Positions 7,427-14,756 of a stretch of 44,607 nucleotides of DNA are shown here, in pieces. The position numbers were made by a program, and so were the translations under genes. The notes under the pieces are model-generated. The model did not search any database, was not told where the DNA came from, and was given only the letters and a program-made list of their open reading frames with translations. How positions within the stretch are numbered: position 1 is the first letter of the stretch; each line of letters begins with the position of its first letter. Source of the DNA: Candidatus Nitrosopumilus sp. (GTDB taxonomy: Archaea; Thermoproteota; Nitrososphaeria; Nitrososphaerales; Nitrosopumilaceae); the NCBI GenBank assembly GCA_028279625.1, contig JANQNM010000035.1, forward strand, positions 1-44,607, written 5' to 3'.

Positions 7427-7594
7427 TTACCAAGTACCGCCATCACCTGTATTAGGATCTAGTTTCTTTGCAGGTACATTACCATGTGCTTTTTTCAAAT
7501 GTTTTTTCAAACGTTCAGGGTCATAGAGTTCAGTTCCACAGATATCACATTTTGTTTTTGTCTCTTTGTCTTTGTTACGATTGAATAAGCCCAT
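7427..7594 (-). CDS. Micro C2H2 zinc-finger protein, 55 aa (not in ORF track)
   Basis: ATG at 7594 opens a 55-residue frame ending at TAA 7427-7429. It contains CDICGTELYDPERLKKHLKKAH, a canonical single C2H2 zinc finger (C-x2-C-x12-H-x4-H). The start MGLFNRNKD resembles the MGFFKK start of the C2H2 gene at 10961 and the MRLFGKK start at 10549. The tail (DPNTGDGGTW) is probably flexible. It lies just upstream of the HIT gene on the same strand and could be co-transcribed. DNA, RNA or protein binding is possible. Confidence 0.75.
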   Translation of the reverse strand: MGLFNRNKDKETKTKCDICGTELYDPERLKKHLKKAHGNVPAKKLDPNTGDGGTW

Positions 7595-7667
7595 AATTTA
7601 GTGAAATTCAGAAATACATTAAAAATGATACGGAGAATTTTGGAAATTATTTAAAAATAAAATATAT

Positions 7668-7990
7668 TCATACTTCAAAGTTTGACATGTCAATTTTTGT
7701 AGAATTTTTGGGTTTCTTTTTGTATTCTTCTTTTTTTAATTCAAGTTCTAAATCAACAATTTGATTTTCTTCATCAAGGTTCTTTTTTGGGGGGTTTTGT
7801 CATCAGATGAAGATTCGGTCTTTTTTACTTCGAGTTCTAAATCCAGAATTTGTTTTTCTTCATCAAGTGTTTTTGTTGGTTGAACTTTTCTAGTAGATTT
7901 TGACTCTTCTTTTTTTATTTCAAGTTCTAAATCTAGAATTTGTTTTTCTTCGTCTAACATTTTTTTGGGGTCATTTTTGTCAGATTCCAA
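7668..7990 (-). pseudogene. Three-repeat acidic coiled-coil protein, frame broken at a C6-A6 homopolymer
   Basis: The track frame (ATG 7990 to TAG 7748, 80 aa) has two copies of LDEEKQILDLELE-I/V-KK. After DDKTP it enters six C then six A (coding strand), and the predicted tail KRTLMKKIKLLI looks random. One frame over, the DNA reads NLDEENQIVDLELELKKEE, a clear third repeat, and continues to a natural end at TGA 7668-7670 (…DMSNFEV). Adding one base in the homopolymer restores a 107-residue protein. So this is a sequencing undercall, a real 1-nt deletion, or a length-variable tract. The repeats form an acidic heptad coiled coil. No known family; likely a cytosolic interaction protein. Confidence 0.75.
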
Positions 7991-8070
7991 AGATCTATTA
8001 TAGAACTTCTTTGTTTTTTAATTTTAGGTTTTCAAATACATTATAAAGGATGCATAGTTTTTGAACACTC

Positions 8071-9210
8071 ATGGCAGTAAAAAATATCACAGTTTTAGGT
8101 TCTGGAGTAATGGGACATGGAATTGCTCAAGTTTCAGCAACTGCAGGTTATAATGTAGTATTGCGAGATATTCAACAAGAATTTTTGGATAAAGCAATGG
8201 AGAAAATCAAATGGAGTCTTGACAAACTAGTCACCAAAGAAAAAATTTCAAAAGAAGAAGGAGACACAATTTTTGGAAGAATTAAGCCAGTTGTAGATTT
8301 GAACGAGGCAGTAAAAGATGCTGAATTAGTAATTGAAGTTGTTCCTGAAATTATGGATTTGAAGAAAAAAGTATATGCAGAATTAGATCAAGCTGCAGCA
8401 CCAGATGTCATATTTGCATCAAATACCAGCACATTGCCCATTACAGAAATTGCAAATACAACATCCCGACCAGACAAATTCATTGGAATCCACTTTTTCA
8501 ATCCTCCTCAATTAATGAAACTAGTAGAAGTTATTCCAGGTGAAAAAACATCACAAGAAATTACAGAATTAACTAAAGAATATGTCAAATCAGTTAACAA
8601 ACAAGCAGTTCTATGCAGAAAGGATGTTCCAGGATTCATCATTAACAGATTGTTCATTCCAATGGTTCATGAGGCATGCTTTGTAAAAGATAGAACAGGG
8701 GCCACACTTGAAGAGATTGATTCATCTGTTAAATTCAAGTTGGGATTTCCAATGGGAATTTTTGAGCTGGCAGATTTTACAGGAATGGATGTTATTCATA
8801 AAGCAACTACAGAGATGCATTTGCGTGACAAAAAAGTCATCAACCCACACCCACTAGTTGAGAAGATGTTTGATGAGAAGAAATTAGGACAAAAGTCAGG
8901 CGAAGGGTACTACAAATATTCTGATGACAAATATGAAAGAGTTGCATTGTCTGAAGAACTTGCAGAGAAATGCAACCCAATTCAACTTGTTGCAAATATC
9001 ATAAACAACGCAGCATGGCTTGTTACTAACGGTGCAAGCGATATAGAAGAGATTGAAAAAGCAGCTCAATTAGGATTGGGTCTTAGAAAGCCACTATTTG
9101 AGACGGCAAAAGAAATTGGTATCAAAAACATTGTAGATGAATTAAACAAGCTTGCTGAAGAGCATGGTGAGTTTTACAAACCAGATCCACTTCTCATATC
9201 AATGCAATAG
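8071..9210 (+). CDS. 3-hydroxyacyl-CoA dehydrogenase (3-hydroxybutyryl-CoA dehydrogenase)
   Basis: An NAD-binding Rossmann domain opens the protein (VLGSGVMGHGIAQVSATAGY), followed by the catalytic region (SNTSTLPITEIA, IHFFNPPQLMKLVEVI) and the 3HCDH C-terminal domain (VPGFIINRLFIPMVHEA). The last 90 residues repeat this C-terminal fold in degenerate form, making 379 residues, longer than the bacterial 280-residue enzyme. It oxidises (S)-3-hydroxybutyryl-CoA to acetoacetyl-CoA. In ammonia-oxidising archaea this is a late step of the hydroxypropionate/hydroxybutyrate CO2-fixation cycle, where hydratase and dehydrogenase are separate proteins, unlike the fused enzyme of Sulfolobales. A small coiled-coil gene follows 5 nt later. 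Confidence 0.93.
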   Translation: MAVKNITVLGSGVMGHGIAQVSATAGYNVVLRDIQQEFLDKAMEKIKWSLDKLVTKEKISKEEGDTIFGRIKPVVDLNEAVKDAELVIEVVPEIMDLKKKVYAELDQAAAPDVIFASNTSTLPITEIANTTSRPDKFIGIHFFNPPQLMKLVEVIPGEKTSQEITELTKEYVKSVNKQAVLCRKDVPGFIINRLFIPMVHEACFVKDRTGATLEEIDSSVKFKLGFPMGIFELADFTGMDVIHKATTEMHLRDKKVINPHPLVEKMFDEKKLGQKSGEGYYKYSDDKYERVALSEELAEKCNPIQLVANIINNAAWLVTNGASDIEEIEKAAQLGLGLRKPLFETAKEIGIKNIVDELNKLAEEHGEFYKPDPLLISMQ

Positions 9211-9215
9211 GAGTT

Positions 9216-9440
9216 ATGGGTTTGTATTTTGAAAAAGACTTTGAATCGTTAAAAATAGCACTAGTAGAAACAGAGTACAGAATAAGGAAATTAGAAGATC
9301 ATAAAGAAATAATCAATAAACAACTCAGAGATAGTAAAACGGATCAAGATTGGATTAATGAAACAAAGAGTAGACTAAAACGAAATATTGGAAATTTACA
9401 TAAAAAACGTGATTTAATTTTTAGAGAGTTAGAATCTTAA
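9216..9440 (+). CDS. Small coiled-coil protein, 74 aa
   Basis: The protein is helical and highly charged, with heptad spacing of Leu/Ile (LVETEYRIRKLEDHKEIINK). It starts 5 nt after the dehydrogenase stop, preceded by GGAG, so translation is probably coupled. Its 3' end overlaps the convergent TIGR00725-type gene by 4 nt. No known family; being tied to the dehydrogenase does not by itself show a shared function. Confidence 0.6.
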   Translation: MGLYFEKDFESLKIALVETEYRIRKLEDHKEIINKQLRDSKTDQDWINETKSRLKRNIGNLHKKRDLIFRELES

Positions 9441-9943
9441 GAAATTAATTCTAAAATTTTTTCTACAGCTTCTTTAGGATTTTCAACTCCTATAATTTTG
9501 ACATTTTCTCTGTGATCAATATACCCATCAATGAATTGTTCAATTGGTCCATTTTGATATTTTATTGCAACCATTGGTTTTTTGTGCATGTATGCAGCAC
9601 ATGTTTCTGAAAGTGTTCCAGAACCGCCACCGATGATTATTACACCATCAGCACTAAGTGCATTTAGAAAATCACGAGTCAATCCCATTCCAGTAGGAAT
9701 TACAATATCACAATACTCATTTGCTTCAGATGCATCAGATTGTGGAATTATTCCAACTGTTAAACCTCCAGCATCCTTTGCTCCATGTGCAGCAGCTGTC
9801 ATAACGCCACCTAATCCACCACATATCAATACAGAATCAGAATTTGCAATCTCAGCACCAGTTTCATATGCAAGTTTTTCATGTTCTGGAGTACAACCCC
9901 TTGTATTGTGACCTATAATGAGGATCTGTCTTTTCTTTGTCAT
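9437..9943 (-). CDS. TIGR00725/LOG-like Rossmann-fold nucleotide-binding protein
   Basis: A 168-residue protein of the SLOG/lysine-decarboxylase-like superfamily: GGLGGVMTAAAHGAKDAGG near residue 42 is the first nucleotide-binding loop and GGGSGTLSETCAAY near residue 105 carries the PGGxGT-like motif with its Glu. Related proteins bind nucleotides and some cleave N-glycosidic bonds of nucleoside monophosphates (LOG) or carry molybdopterin. The typical PGGxGTxxE of LOG is GGGSGTLSE here, so the exact activity is uncertain. Cytosolic. Confidence 0.85.
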   Translation of the reverse strand: MTKKRQILIIGHNTRGCTPEHEKLAYETGAEIANSDSVLICGGLGGVMTAAAHGAKDAGGLTVGIIPQSDASEANEYCDIVIPTGMGLTRDFLNALSADGVIIIGGGSGTLSETCAAYMHKKPMVAIKYQNGPIEQFIDGYIDHRENVKIIGVENPKEAVEKILELIS

Positions 9944-9992
9944 TCATTGTTGATGAAATCAATGGTATCAAAAATCTTTTCATAGGATTTGC

Positions 9993-10070
9993 AAAAAAAA
10001 GACCAAGTTCAAGCCAGACCCCGTGTCGGGTTGCGAACATTGCGTTCAGGGGCAAGGGTGAACTTGTCTA
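9993..10070 (-). ncRNA. Candidate structured ncRNA with closing stem, two inner hairpins and poly-U end
   Basis: In an AT-rich gap a GC-rich island of about 68 nt is bounded by a long inverted repeat: GACCAAGTTCA at 10001-10011 pairs with TGAACTTGTC at 10059-10068 with one bulged base. On the minus strand two hairpins lie inside, GAAC-GCAAT-GTTC and CCCG-ACA-CGGG, and the closing stem runs straight into eight U (A-run 9993-10000), a good archaeal termination signal. TATA-like bases (CTTAAG) lie about 26 nt upstream near 10095. On the plus strand the same stem is followed after 3 nt by ACA, as in H/ACA RNAs, so strand is not certain. It is not a tRNA: no T-arm or acceptor geometry fits. Confidence 0.5.
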
Positions 10071-10185
10071 TACATAATACGTCAAAATATGACTTAAGAA
10101 GACTGGAAATTATCAAGTAGATCTCATTCCTTTTTGGAATTTGACTAAGCGCAAAGGATATTAGGAAATATTACGAATTAGTATC

Positions 10186-10308
10186 ATGGAAAGACGTTCA
10201 ATGCCAGTATGTTTTACTGAAAAACAATACAAAATGATCGAAGCATATGCCAAGAGAAACGGTATGCTAAACGCAAGCCAAGCTCTTGAAAAAATCCTAA
10301 GCGAATAA
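10186..10308 (+). CDS. Micro ribbon-helix-helix-like protein, 40 aa (not in ORF track)
   Basis: ATG at 10186 opens a 40-residue protein ending at TAA 10306-10308. The order is a basic start, a short strand (MPVCFTEKQYKM), a helix (IEAYAKRNG) and a second helix (NASQALEKILSE), which fits a minimal ribbon-helix-helix (CopG/Arc) DNA-binding domain that would work as a dimer. Only the strand length is short for the family. It stands alone and is followed directly by a hairpin-T terminator, which supports an independent transcript. Target unknown. Confidence 0.6.
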   Translation: MERRSMPVCFTEKQYKMIEAYAKRNGMLNASQALEKILSE

Positions 10309-10318
10309 ACGCTTTTTT
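10299..10318 (+). terminator. Hairpin plus T-run terminator
   Basis: AAGCG (10299-10303) pairs with CGCTT (10310-10314) across a 6-nt loop that includes the stop codon of the micro-RHH gene, and a run of six T follows (10313-10318). Confidence 0.55.
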
Positions 10319-10333
10319 GTATTTTTATTTTGT

Positions 10334-10429
10334 TTATACAGAGTCATTTGATTCTCCACAATTTGGGCACTCTTTGTAGTCTATAGGATAGTTTACTGAG
10401 CATTTGCGACACGAAATGGAACCAACCAT
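10334..10429 (-). CDS. Micro zinc-ribbon protein, 31 aa (not in ORF track)
   Basis: ATG at 10429 opens a 31-residue frame ending at TAA 10334-10336: an N-terminal CRKC and a distal CPNCGES form a complete zinc-ribbon knuckle pair (C-x2-C-x12-C-x2-C). It is essentially only a zinc ribbon. It lies convergent with the micro-RHH gene, with its stop 16 nt past the terminator. Such mini-ribbons can be nucleic-acid or protein-binding modules; function unknown. Confidence 0.55.
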   Translation of the reverse strand: MVGSISCRKCSVNYPIDYKECPNCGESNDSV

Positions 10430-10473
10430 AAAAAAAATCTGAAAAAAATTGTTTTTAAAAGAGGAGTCAATTT

Positions 10474-10487
10474 TTGGCTAGTGCCAA
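10474..10487. repeat. Short inverted repeat TTGGC-TAGT-GCCAA
   Basis: A perfect 5-bp inverted repeat with a 4-nt loop lies in the gap between divergent genes, about 45 nt from the zinc-ribbon micro-gene start and 60 nt from the triple-zinc gene start. It could be an operator or a small hairpin. Nothing else is visible in this gap except a TATA-like box. Confidence 0.3.
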
Positions 10488-10516
10488 CTTTTGAATGAGA
10501 GGTGAAAGGTAAGAAG

Positions 10517-10523
10517 CTATATA
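10517..10523 (+). promoter_or_regulatory. TATA-like box of the triple zinc-knuckle gene
   Basis: CTATATA is centred about 29 nt before the ATG at 10549, consistent with a leaderless transcript. Confidence 0.45.
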
Positions 10524-10548
10524 GAATAAGTTAGTCACATGTAATCAA

Positions 10549-10959
10549 ATGAGGTTATTTGGTAAAAAACCAGAATATTGCACTATATGCAATAAGGAAC
10601 TAACCCATAAACATAAACCAAAAAGAGAATGGGGAATCAAAGGTCCACTTTGCGGTGATTGTCATTTTGAAAAACAAAAAGAATTCTACGAAGGTAAAGT
10701 TAGACAACCATGTGTAATGTGTGGTGAAACTAGAAAAATTACGGATCTGTGGGAACCAAGATGGCAATGGGATATGGATGGACTATTATGCAAAGAATGC
10801 TTTGATAAAAAAGAAGAAAGTTTTGGAAAAAAGAAAAATTTTTGTGCATTGTGTGGTGGCAAAATGGGATTAATCAGATACAATCCTAAAAGTCATTGGA
10901 AGATTGAAGGACAGTTATGTAGAAAATGTTGGGATGAAAAAAAAGCAGAGTTAGGATAA
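10549..10959 (+). CDS. Protein of three tandem CxxC...W...LCxxC zinc modules, 136 aa
   Basis: The protein is made of three repeats of about 40 residues: CTIC ... EWGIKGPLCGDC, CVMC ... QWDMDGLLCKEC and CALC ... HWKIEGQLCRKC. Each has a first CxxC, a Trp five to seven residues before a second LCxxC, then a Lys-rich helix. This is a repeating treble-clef or ribbon-like zinc module. The N-terminus MRLFGKKPEYC is similar to those of the nearby C2H2 micro-proteins. A C2H2 gene starts one base after its stop, so the two are translated together. No established family name is known to me; RNA, DNA or protein binding is possible. Confidence 0.8.
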   Translation: MRLFGKKPEYCTICNKELTHKHKPKREWGIKGPLCGDCHFEKQKEFYEGKVRQPCVMCGETRKITDLWEPRWQWDMDGLLCKECFDKKEESFGKKKNFCALCGGKMGLIRYNPKSHWKIEGQLCRKCWDEKKAELG

Positions 10960-10960
10960 A

Positions 10961-11158
10961 TTGGGATTTTTTAAAAAAATCAAATGCGATATTTGTGAAA
11001 AGAAATTTTCAAAACAAGAAGAGTTGATGAATCACAAGCAAATTATTCATGGAAAAGATTTGCAGTACGATTGTAAAGAATGTGGTAAATATTTTTCAAA
11101 TATGGAAGATATGAGAACTCATTTGCAAAGAGAACATAGTTACAAAAAAGACAGATAA
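10961..11158 (+). CDS. Two-finger C2H2 zinc protein, 65 aa, TTG start
   Basis: Two classical C2H2 fingers occur in a row: CDICEKKFSKQEELMNHKQIIH and CKECGKYFSNMEDMRTHLQREH. The only usable start is TTG at 10961, one base after the stop of the triple-zinc gene; it gives MGFFKKIKC, which mirrors the MGLFNRNKD start of the other C2H2 micro-protein and so supports TTG. The C-terminus is basic. Two adjacent fingers of this type in eukaryotes bind DNA or RNA; the archaeal role is not established. Confidence 0.8.
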   Translation: MGFFKKIKCDICEKKFSKQEELMNHKQIIHGKDLQYDCKECGKYFSNMEDMRTHLQREHSYKKDR

Positions 11159-11365
11159 TTAGATAGCCTTTACAGTTTTTACAAGTGGAGGTCTAACTTT
11201 GACAAAGACTCTGAATCCACAAATACATTTGATTTCAGGTAATCTAGATAATTCAGTGTTTGAAACTACAACTCCACATCTAAGGCATGCATAGTATACT
11301 TCAAAATTTTCAGCGGCGTTTTCACTCATGGAATCAAAGTTTTCTTCAGCCATGTTAATCATCAA
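11159..11365 (-). CDS. rpoP: DNA-directed RNA polymerase subunit P (Rpo12)
   Basis: The second half reads YACLRCGVVVSNTEL, then EIKCICGFRVFVKVRPP and the invariant-looking tail VKTVKAI, the pattern of archaeal Rpo12/eukaryotic Rpb12. It binds zinc and helps join Rpo3/Rpo10 to the large subunits. The second knuckle is CIC rather than the usual CxxC, one residue short. The N-terminus has several ATGs (MMINMAEEN); a TATA-like TTAAATTA near 11379-11386 favours the ATG at 11353. It is the last gene of the EF-1A - S10 - Rpo12 run. Confidence 0.87.
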   Translation of the reverse strand: MMINMAEENFDSMSENAAENFEVYYACLRCGVVVSNTELSRLPEIKCICGFRVFVKVRPPLVKTVKAI

Positions 11366-11390
11366 AATTTCTATAATTTAAGGTATCAGA

Positions 11391-11699
11391 TTATGTTAAA
11401 GAGAGTTCAATGTAGACATCATCAGGAATTTTTAGTCTCATCAATTGTCTTATGGCTTTATCGTCTGCATTTATGTTAATAATTCTTCTATGCATCTTCA
11501 TTTCCCATTTTTCATAGGTTTCAGTTCCATTGCCACAAGGTGATTTTCTAGTTGCAACATGTAATCTTTTTACAGGAAGTGGAGTTGGGCCTTTTACTTT
11601 AACACCCGTTTTTTTACCGATTCCCATGATTTCGCCACACACTCCATCTAGTTTAGGTAAACTGATAGAGGTGAGTTTAACACGGGCGGTTTGCGTCAT
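11391..11699 (-). CDS. rpsJ: Small ribosomal subunit protein S10 (uS10)
   Basis: A complete archaeal S10 of 102 residues, recognised by GPTPLPVKRLHVATRKSPCG and the C-terminal MRLKIPDDVYIELSLT. It sits in the 30S head and contacts tRNA-binding regions. The gene starts 10 nt after the EF-1A stop, the conserved tuf-rpsJ order in Archaea, and is followed by rpoP 25 nt later. Confidence 0.97.
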   Translation of the reverse strand: MTQTARVKLTSISLPKLDGVCGEIMGIGKKTGVKVKGPTPLPVKRLHVATRKSPCGNGTETYEKWEMKMHRRIININADDKAIRQLMRLKIPDDVYIELSLT

Positions 11700-11709
11700 T
11701 AAAATCCGC

Positions 11710-13008
11710 CTATGGTTTATACTCTTCAGTAATTTCCTTGACGATTCCTGCTGCGATGGTTGCGCCCATATCTCTTAGAGCGAATCTGCCCATTTCAGGG
11801 AAATCTTGGAAGGTTTCGATACAAGTTGGTCTTACCGGTCTAATTTTGACAATTGCAGAGTCACCAACTTTAAGGAATTTTGGATTTTCTTCCTCAACGG
11901 CACCAGTTGCTGGGTTAATCTTTTGGAGGAACTCAGTAACAGTTGCTGCAACTTGTGCAGTGTGTGCGTGCATTACTGGTGTGTAACCAGGTGCAATTGC
12001 TGTTGGGTGGTGAATTACAATAATTTGAGCTTTGAATTCTTTTGCAACTGCTGGAGGTGCATCAGGAGATCCGAGTACATCGCCTCTCTTGATATCTTTC
12101 TTTTCAACACCTCTTAGGTTGAAACCAATGTTGTCACCTGCTTCTGCAGATGGCATTTCTGTGTGGTGTGTCTCAATAGATTTGATTTCACCAGGTGCGC
12201 CAGAAGGCATTACAACAATTTTGTCGCCTGCTTTCATGGTTCCTGTCTCAACTCTTCCTACTGGAACAGTTCCGACACCAGTGATAGTGTAAACATCTTG
12301 GATTGGAACACGTAGTGGTTTTCCTACTGGTTTTTCTGATACTGTGAAGTCATCAAATGCTTCAAGTAATGTTTTACCAGTGTACCATGGCATGTTCTCA
12401 GATTTCTTAACTAGGTTGTCACCTTTCCATCCAGAAACTGGAACGAATGGTACGTTTTCTAGTTTATAACCTACAGATTTTACTAATTTTTCGCCTTTTT
12501 CTTTGGCTGTTTTGAATGCTTCTTCAGAATAGTTGCTATCATCCATCTTGTTGATTGCAACGATTAGTTGGTTTACACCGAGTGTTTTGAGCAAGAATGC
12601 GTGTTCTCTTGCTTGTCCACCTGCAGCAATTGCTGTATCGGTTTCACCTTCTTTTGCTGAAAGTACTAAGACTGCTGCATCTGCTTCAGAAGCACCAGTA
12701 ATCATGTTTTTAATAAAGTCCCTGTGACCAGGAGCGTCAATCAAAGTAAAGAAGTACTTTGGTGACTCAAACTTTTGGAATGCAAGATCGATTGTAATAC
12801 CTCTCTCTCTTTCATCCTTAATGTTATCCATAACCCATGCATACTTGAAAGTATCACCTTTTCCGGTCTTCTCGGATTCGGATGCATGTGCTGCAATTGT
12901 TCTTTCATCTACAACACCAAGATCCATCAAGAAATGACCCATAGTTGTTGATTTTCCATTATCAATATGACCTGTAACAATCAGGTTCAAGTGTGGTTTA
13001 TCTGCCAT
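11710..13008 (-). CDS. tuf: Translation elongation factor EF-1 alpha (aEF1A)
   Basis: A GTPase of 432 residues with GHIDNGKST (P loop, residues 13-21), DAPGH (switch II) and NKMD (guanine specificity), followed by the two beta-barrel domains. It delivers aminoacyl-tRNA to the ribosome as a GTP complex. All plus-strand and other frames over this gene in the track are shadows. It heads the operon tuf-rpsJ-rpoP and is divergent from the FBP aldolase/phosphatase gene. Confidence 0.98.
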   Translation of the reverse strand: MADKPHLNLIVTGHIDNGKSTTMGHFLMDLGVVDERTIAAHASESEKTGKGDTFKYAWVMDNIKDERERGITIDLAFQKFESPKYFFTLIDAPGHRDFIKNMITGASEADAAVLVLSAKEGETDTAIAAGGQAREHAFLLKTLGVNQLIVAINKMDDSNYSEEAFKTAKEKGEKLVKSVGYKLENVPFVPVSGWKGDNLVKKSENMPWYTGKTLLEAFDDFTVSEKPVGKPLRVPIQDVYTITGVGTVPVGRVETGTMKAGDKIVVMPSGAPGEIKSIETHHTEMPSAEAGDNIGFNLRGVEKKDIKRGDVLGSPDAPPAVAKEFKAQIIVIHHPTAIAPGYTPVMHAHTAQVAATVTEFLQKINPATGAVEEENPKFLKVGDSAIVKIRPVRPTCIETFQDFPEMGRFALRDMGATIAAGIVKEITEEYKP

Positions 13009-13138
13009 ATCAACAGCGTGTGTGAGGGCATTTATTACTGTTATGAATTTTTGAAAAAAATACTCGTTTTTTTCAATTAATTTTAGATCAGAAGACTTTG
13101 GAAATTACACATAAATCAAAGGGCCAAAAAAGGAAATT

Positions 13139-14275
13139 ATGAAAATTACAGTTTCAGTTATCAAAGCCGACGTTGGTGGAGTCGGAGGACATACTAAACC
13201 AAGTGACGGTCTGATTGAAGCAATCAGAAATACCGTAAAAAATTCAGCAGATTTGCTTATTGATTATTACATCGGATATTGTGGGGATGATACTCACATC
13301 GTAATGTCTCACACTCATGGTGTAGACAATGAAAAAATTCACAAACTTGCATGGGATGCATTCATGGCAGGAACACAAGTAGCAAAAGACGAGGGACTCT
13401 ATGGTGCAGGACAAGACTTGCTAAAGGATTCATTTTCAGGAAATGTCAAAGGAATGGGTCCTGGCGTTGCAGAAATGGAGTTTGAGGAAAGACCAAATGA
13501 AGCATTCACTGTTTTTGCAGCTGACAAAACAGAACCAGGTGCGTTCAACTATCCAATTTACAGAATGTTTGTAGATGCATTAAGCAATACAGGATTAATT
13601 GTAAACAAGAATCTTGCAGAAGGAGTAAAGATGAATATTATGGATGTTGAAAAAGGACAGATTGCAGAGCTTTCTCTATGGGAAGACAAACCAACTGTAG
13701 AAGCTGCATTAATGTATCCAGGTAGATATGTTGTAGACTCTGTTACAACAAAAGACGGAGAACCAATTCTTGCAGCATCAACTGATAGACTTCACAACAT
13801 TGCAGGAACATATGTTGGAAAAGATGATCCAATCTGTCTAGTTAGAACACAGAAGAGATTCCCAGCAACAGAAGAAGTTGGTAGTGTATTTAACAATCCT
13901 CACTTTGTTGCAGGAAATACAAGAGGAAGTCACAACATGCCATTGATGCCTGTAAAACTAAACTCTGCAGCAACAATTAATTTCTGTATTCCGATTGTTG
14001 AGGCCCTAGTATTTAGCATGCACAATGGAAAGTTCACAGGTCCATTTGATGGATTCTCAACTCCAGATTGGGATCTCATCAGAGAGAGAGCAACTGAAAA
14101 AGCAATGGCAATTAGAAGCCAAGGATTTATTCATCCAGCAACTCTTGTTCCATCAGAACTAGAATATGCTGAAGGATACAGAGCTAGAATGGATGTTCTT
14201 GAAAGCAAAATGAAACCAATGGAAGGAGCAACGTCCACTGGAGACAAGAAAGAAAATTACGAAGATCCAGATTAA
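13139..14275 (+). CDS. fbp: Fructose-1,6-bisphosphate aldolase/phosphatase
   Basis: The 378-residue protein begins with the family hallmark SVIKADVGGVGGHTKPSD and carries CGDDTHIVMSHTHG and DKTEPGAFNYPI, metal-ligand and catalytic regions of archaeal type V FBPase. The bifunctional enzyme condenses triose phosphates and then dephosphorylates FBP in one active site, driving gluconeogenesis in one direction. In an autotroph this carries fixed carbon to sugars. Length and motifs are intact, so it should be active. Its promoter shares the 130-bp divergent region with EF-1A. Confidence 0.96.
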   Translation: MKITVSVIKADVGGVGGHTKPSDGLIEAIRNTVKNSADLLIDYYIGYCGDDTHIVMSHTHGVDNEKIHKLAWDAFMAGTQVAKDEGLYGAGQDLLKDSFSGNVKGMGPGVAEMEFEERPNEAFTVFAADKTEPGAFNYPIYRMFVDALSNTGLIVNKNLAEGVKMNIMDVEKGQIAELSLWEDKPTVEAALMYPGRYVVDSVTTKDGEPILAASTDRLHNIAGTYVGKDDPICLVRTQKRFPATEEVGSVFNNPHFVAGNTRGSHNMPLMPVKLNSAATINFCIPIVEALVFSMHNGKFTGPFDGFSTPDWDLIRERATEKAMAIRSQGFIHPATLVPSELEYAEGYRARMDVLESKMKPMEGATSTGDKKENYEDPD

Positions 14276-14342
14276 GAATTGTGTGTTCTATCAATCATAG
14301 GAAATAGTTAATAGAAAAAAGAACATACAAAAATTAGATAGC

Positions 14343-14750
14343 ATGAGTTTCCAGAAACTATTTGATTGGAAGACGTATATTTTCACAGCCATAGCAGTAA
14401 TCTCATTTTCGAATTTCATGGCAGTATTATTTGGTCAAACCATTCCTGGTATAGTCTTAGATTTCTTCAAAGTGGCAGGAGAGTATGTTGTATTAGGAGC
14501 AGTTTTTGTGTTTGCTCTTGCTTGGTTACTCAAAGCAAAACCCCACAATCGTCCAAAAAAATACTCTGTAGTTGTATTTGACATATATGGAAAACAAGGT
14601 CAAATTGATGGAATTAGAACAGAGTTCAAAACACACGATGTTGCTTGGAGTTTTATGAAACAGTACAAAAAGGCATATCCACTTTACAACTTTGCACTAG
14701 TTTCTGATCTTCCAAAATCAGACAAACCAACAATTTTCAGATACATCTAG
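14343..14750 (+). CDS. Two-TM membrane protein with small cytosolic C-terminal domain, 135 aa
   Basis: Two hydrophobic helices span residues 13-35 and 46-63 (TAIAVISFSNFMAVLFG; VLGAVFVFALAWLL). The remaining 70 residues, starting with basic KPHNRPKKY, form a soluble alpha/beta domain (SVVVFDIYGKQGQ, HDVAWSFMKQYKKAYP). No family recognised. It is followed 6 nt later by another small gene and then DNA ligase, all in one direction, possibly one transcript. Confidence 0.7.
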   Translation: MSFQKLFDWKTYIFTAIAVISFSNFMAVLFGQTIPGIVLDFFKVAGEYVVLGAVFVFALAWLLKAKPHNRPKKYSVVVFDIYGKQGQIDGIRTEFKTHDVAWSFMKQYKKAYPLYNFALVSDLPKSDKPTIFRYI

Positions 14751-14756
14751 AATTTA

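Noticed and set aside
7780-7805. Programmed -1 frameshift at the C6-A6 tract
   Set aside because: The heptamer phase does not give a good slippery site: shifting the Gln codon by one would mispair, so an indel or length-variable tract is more likely.
10001-10068. Reading the 10.0-kb island as a tRNA
   Set aside because: No T-arm with GTTCRA near the 3' end, no 7-bp acceptor plus CCA-compatible end, and the inner hairpins have the wrong sizes.
11530-12727. Plus-strand frames of 64-103 aa over EF-1A and S10
   Set aside because: They are antisense shadows of highly conserved genes; no promoter, and their composition mirrors the sense codons.
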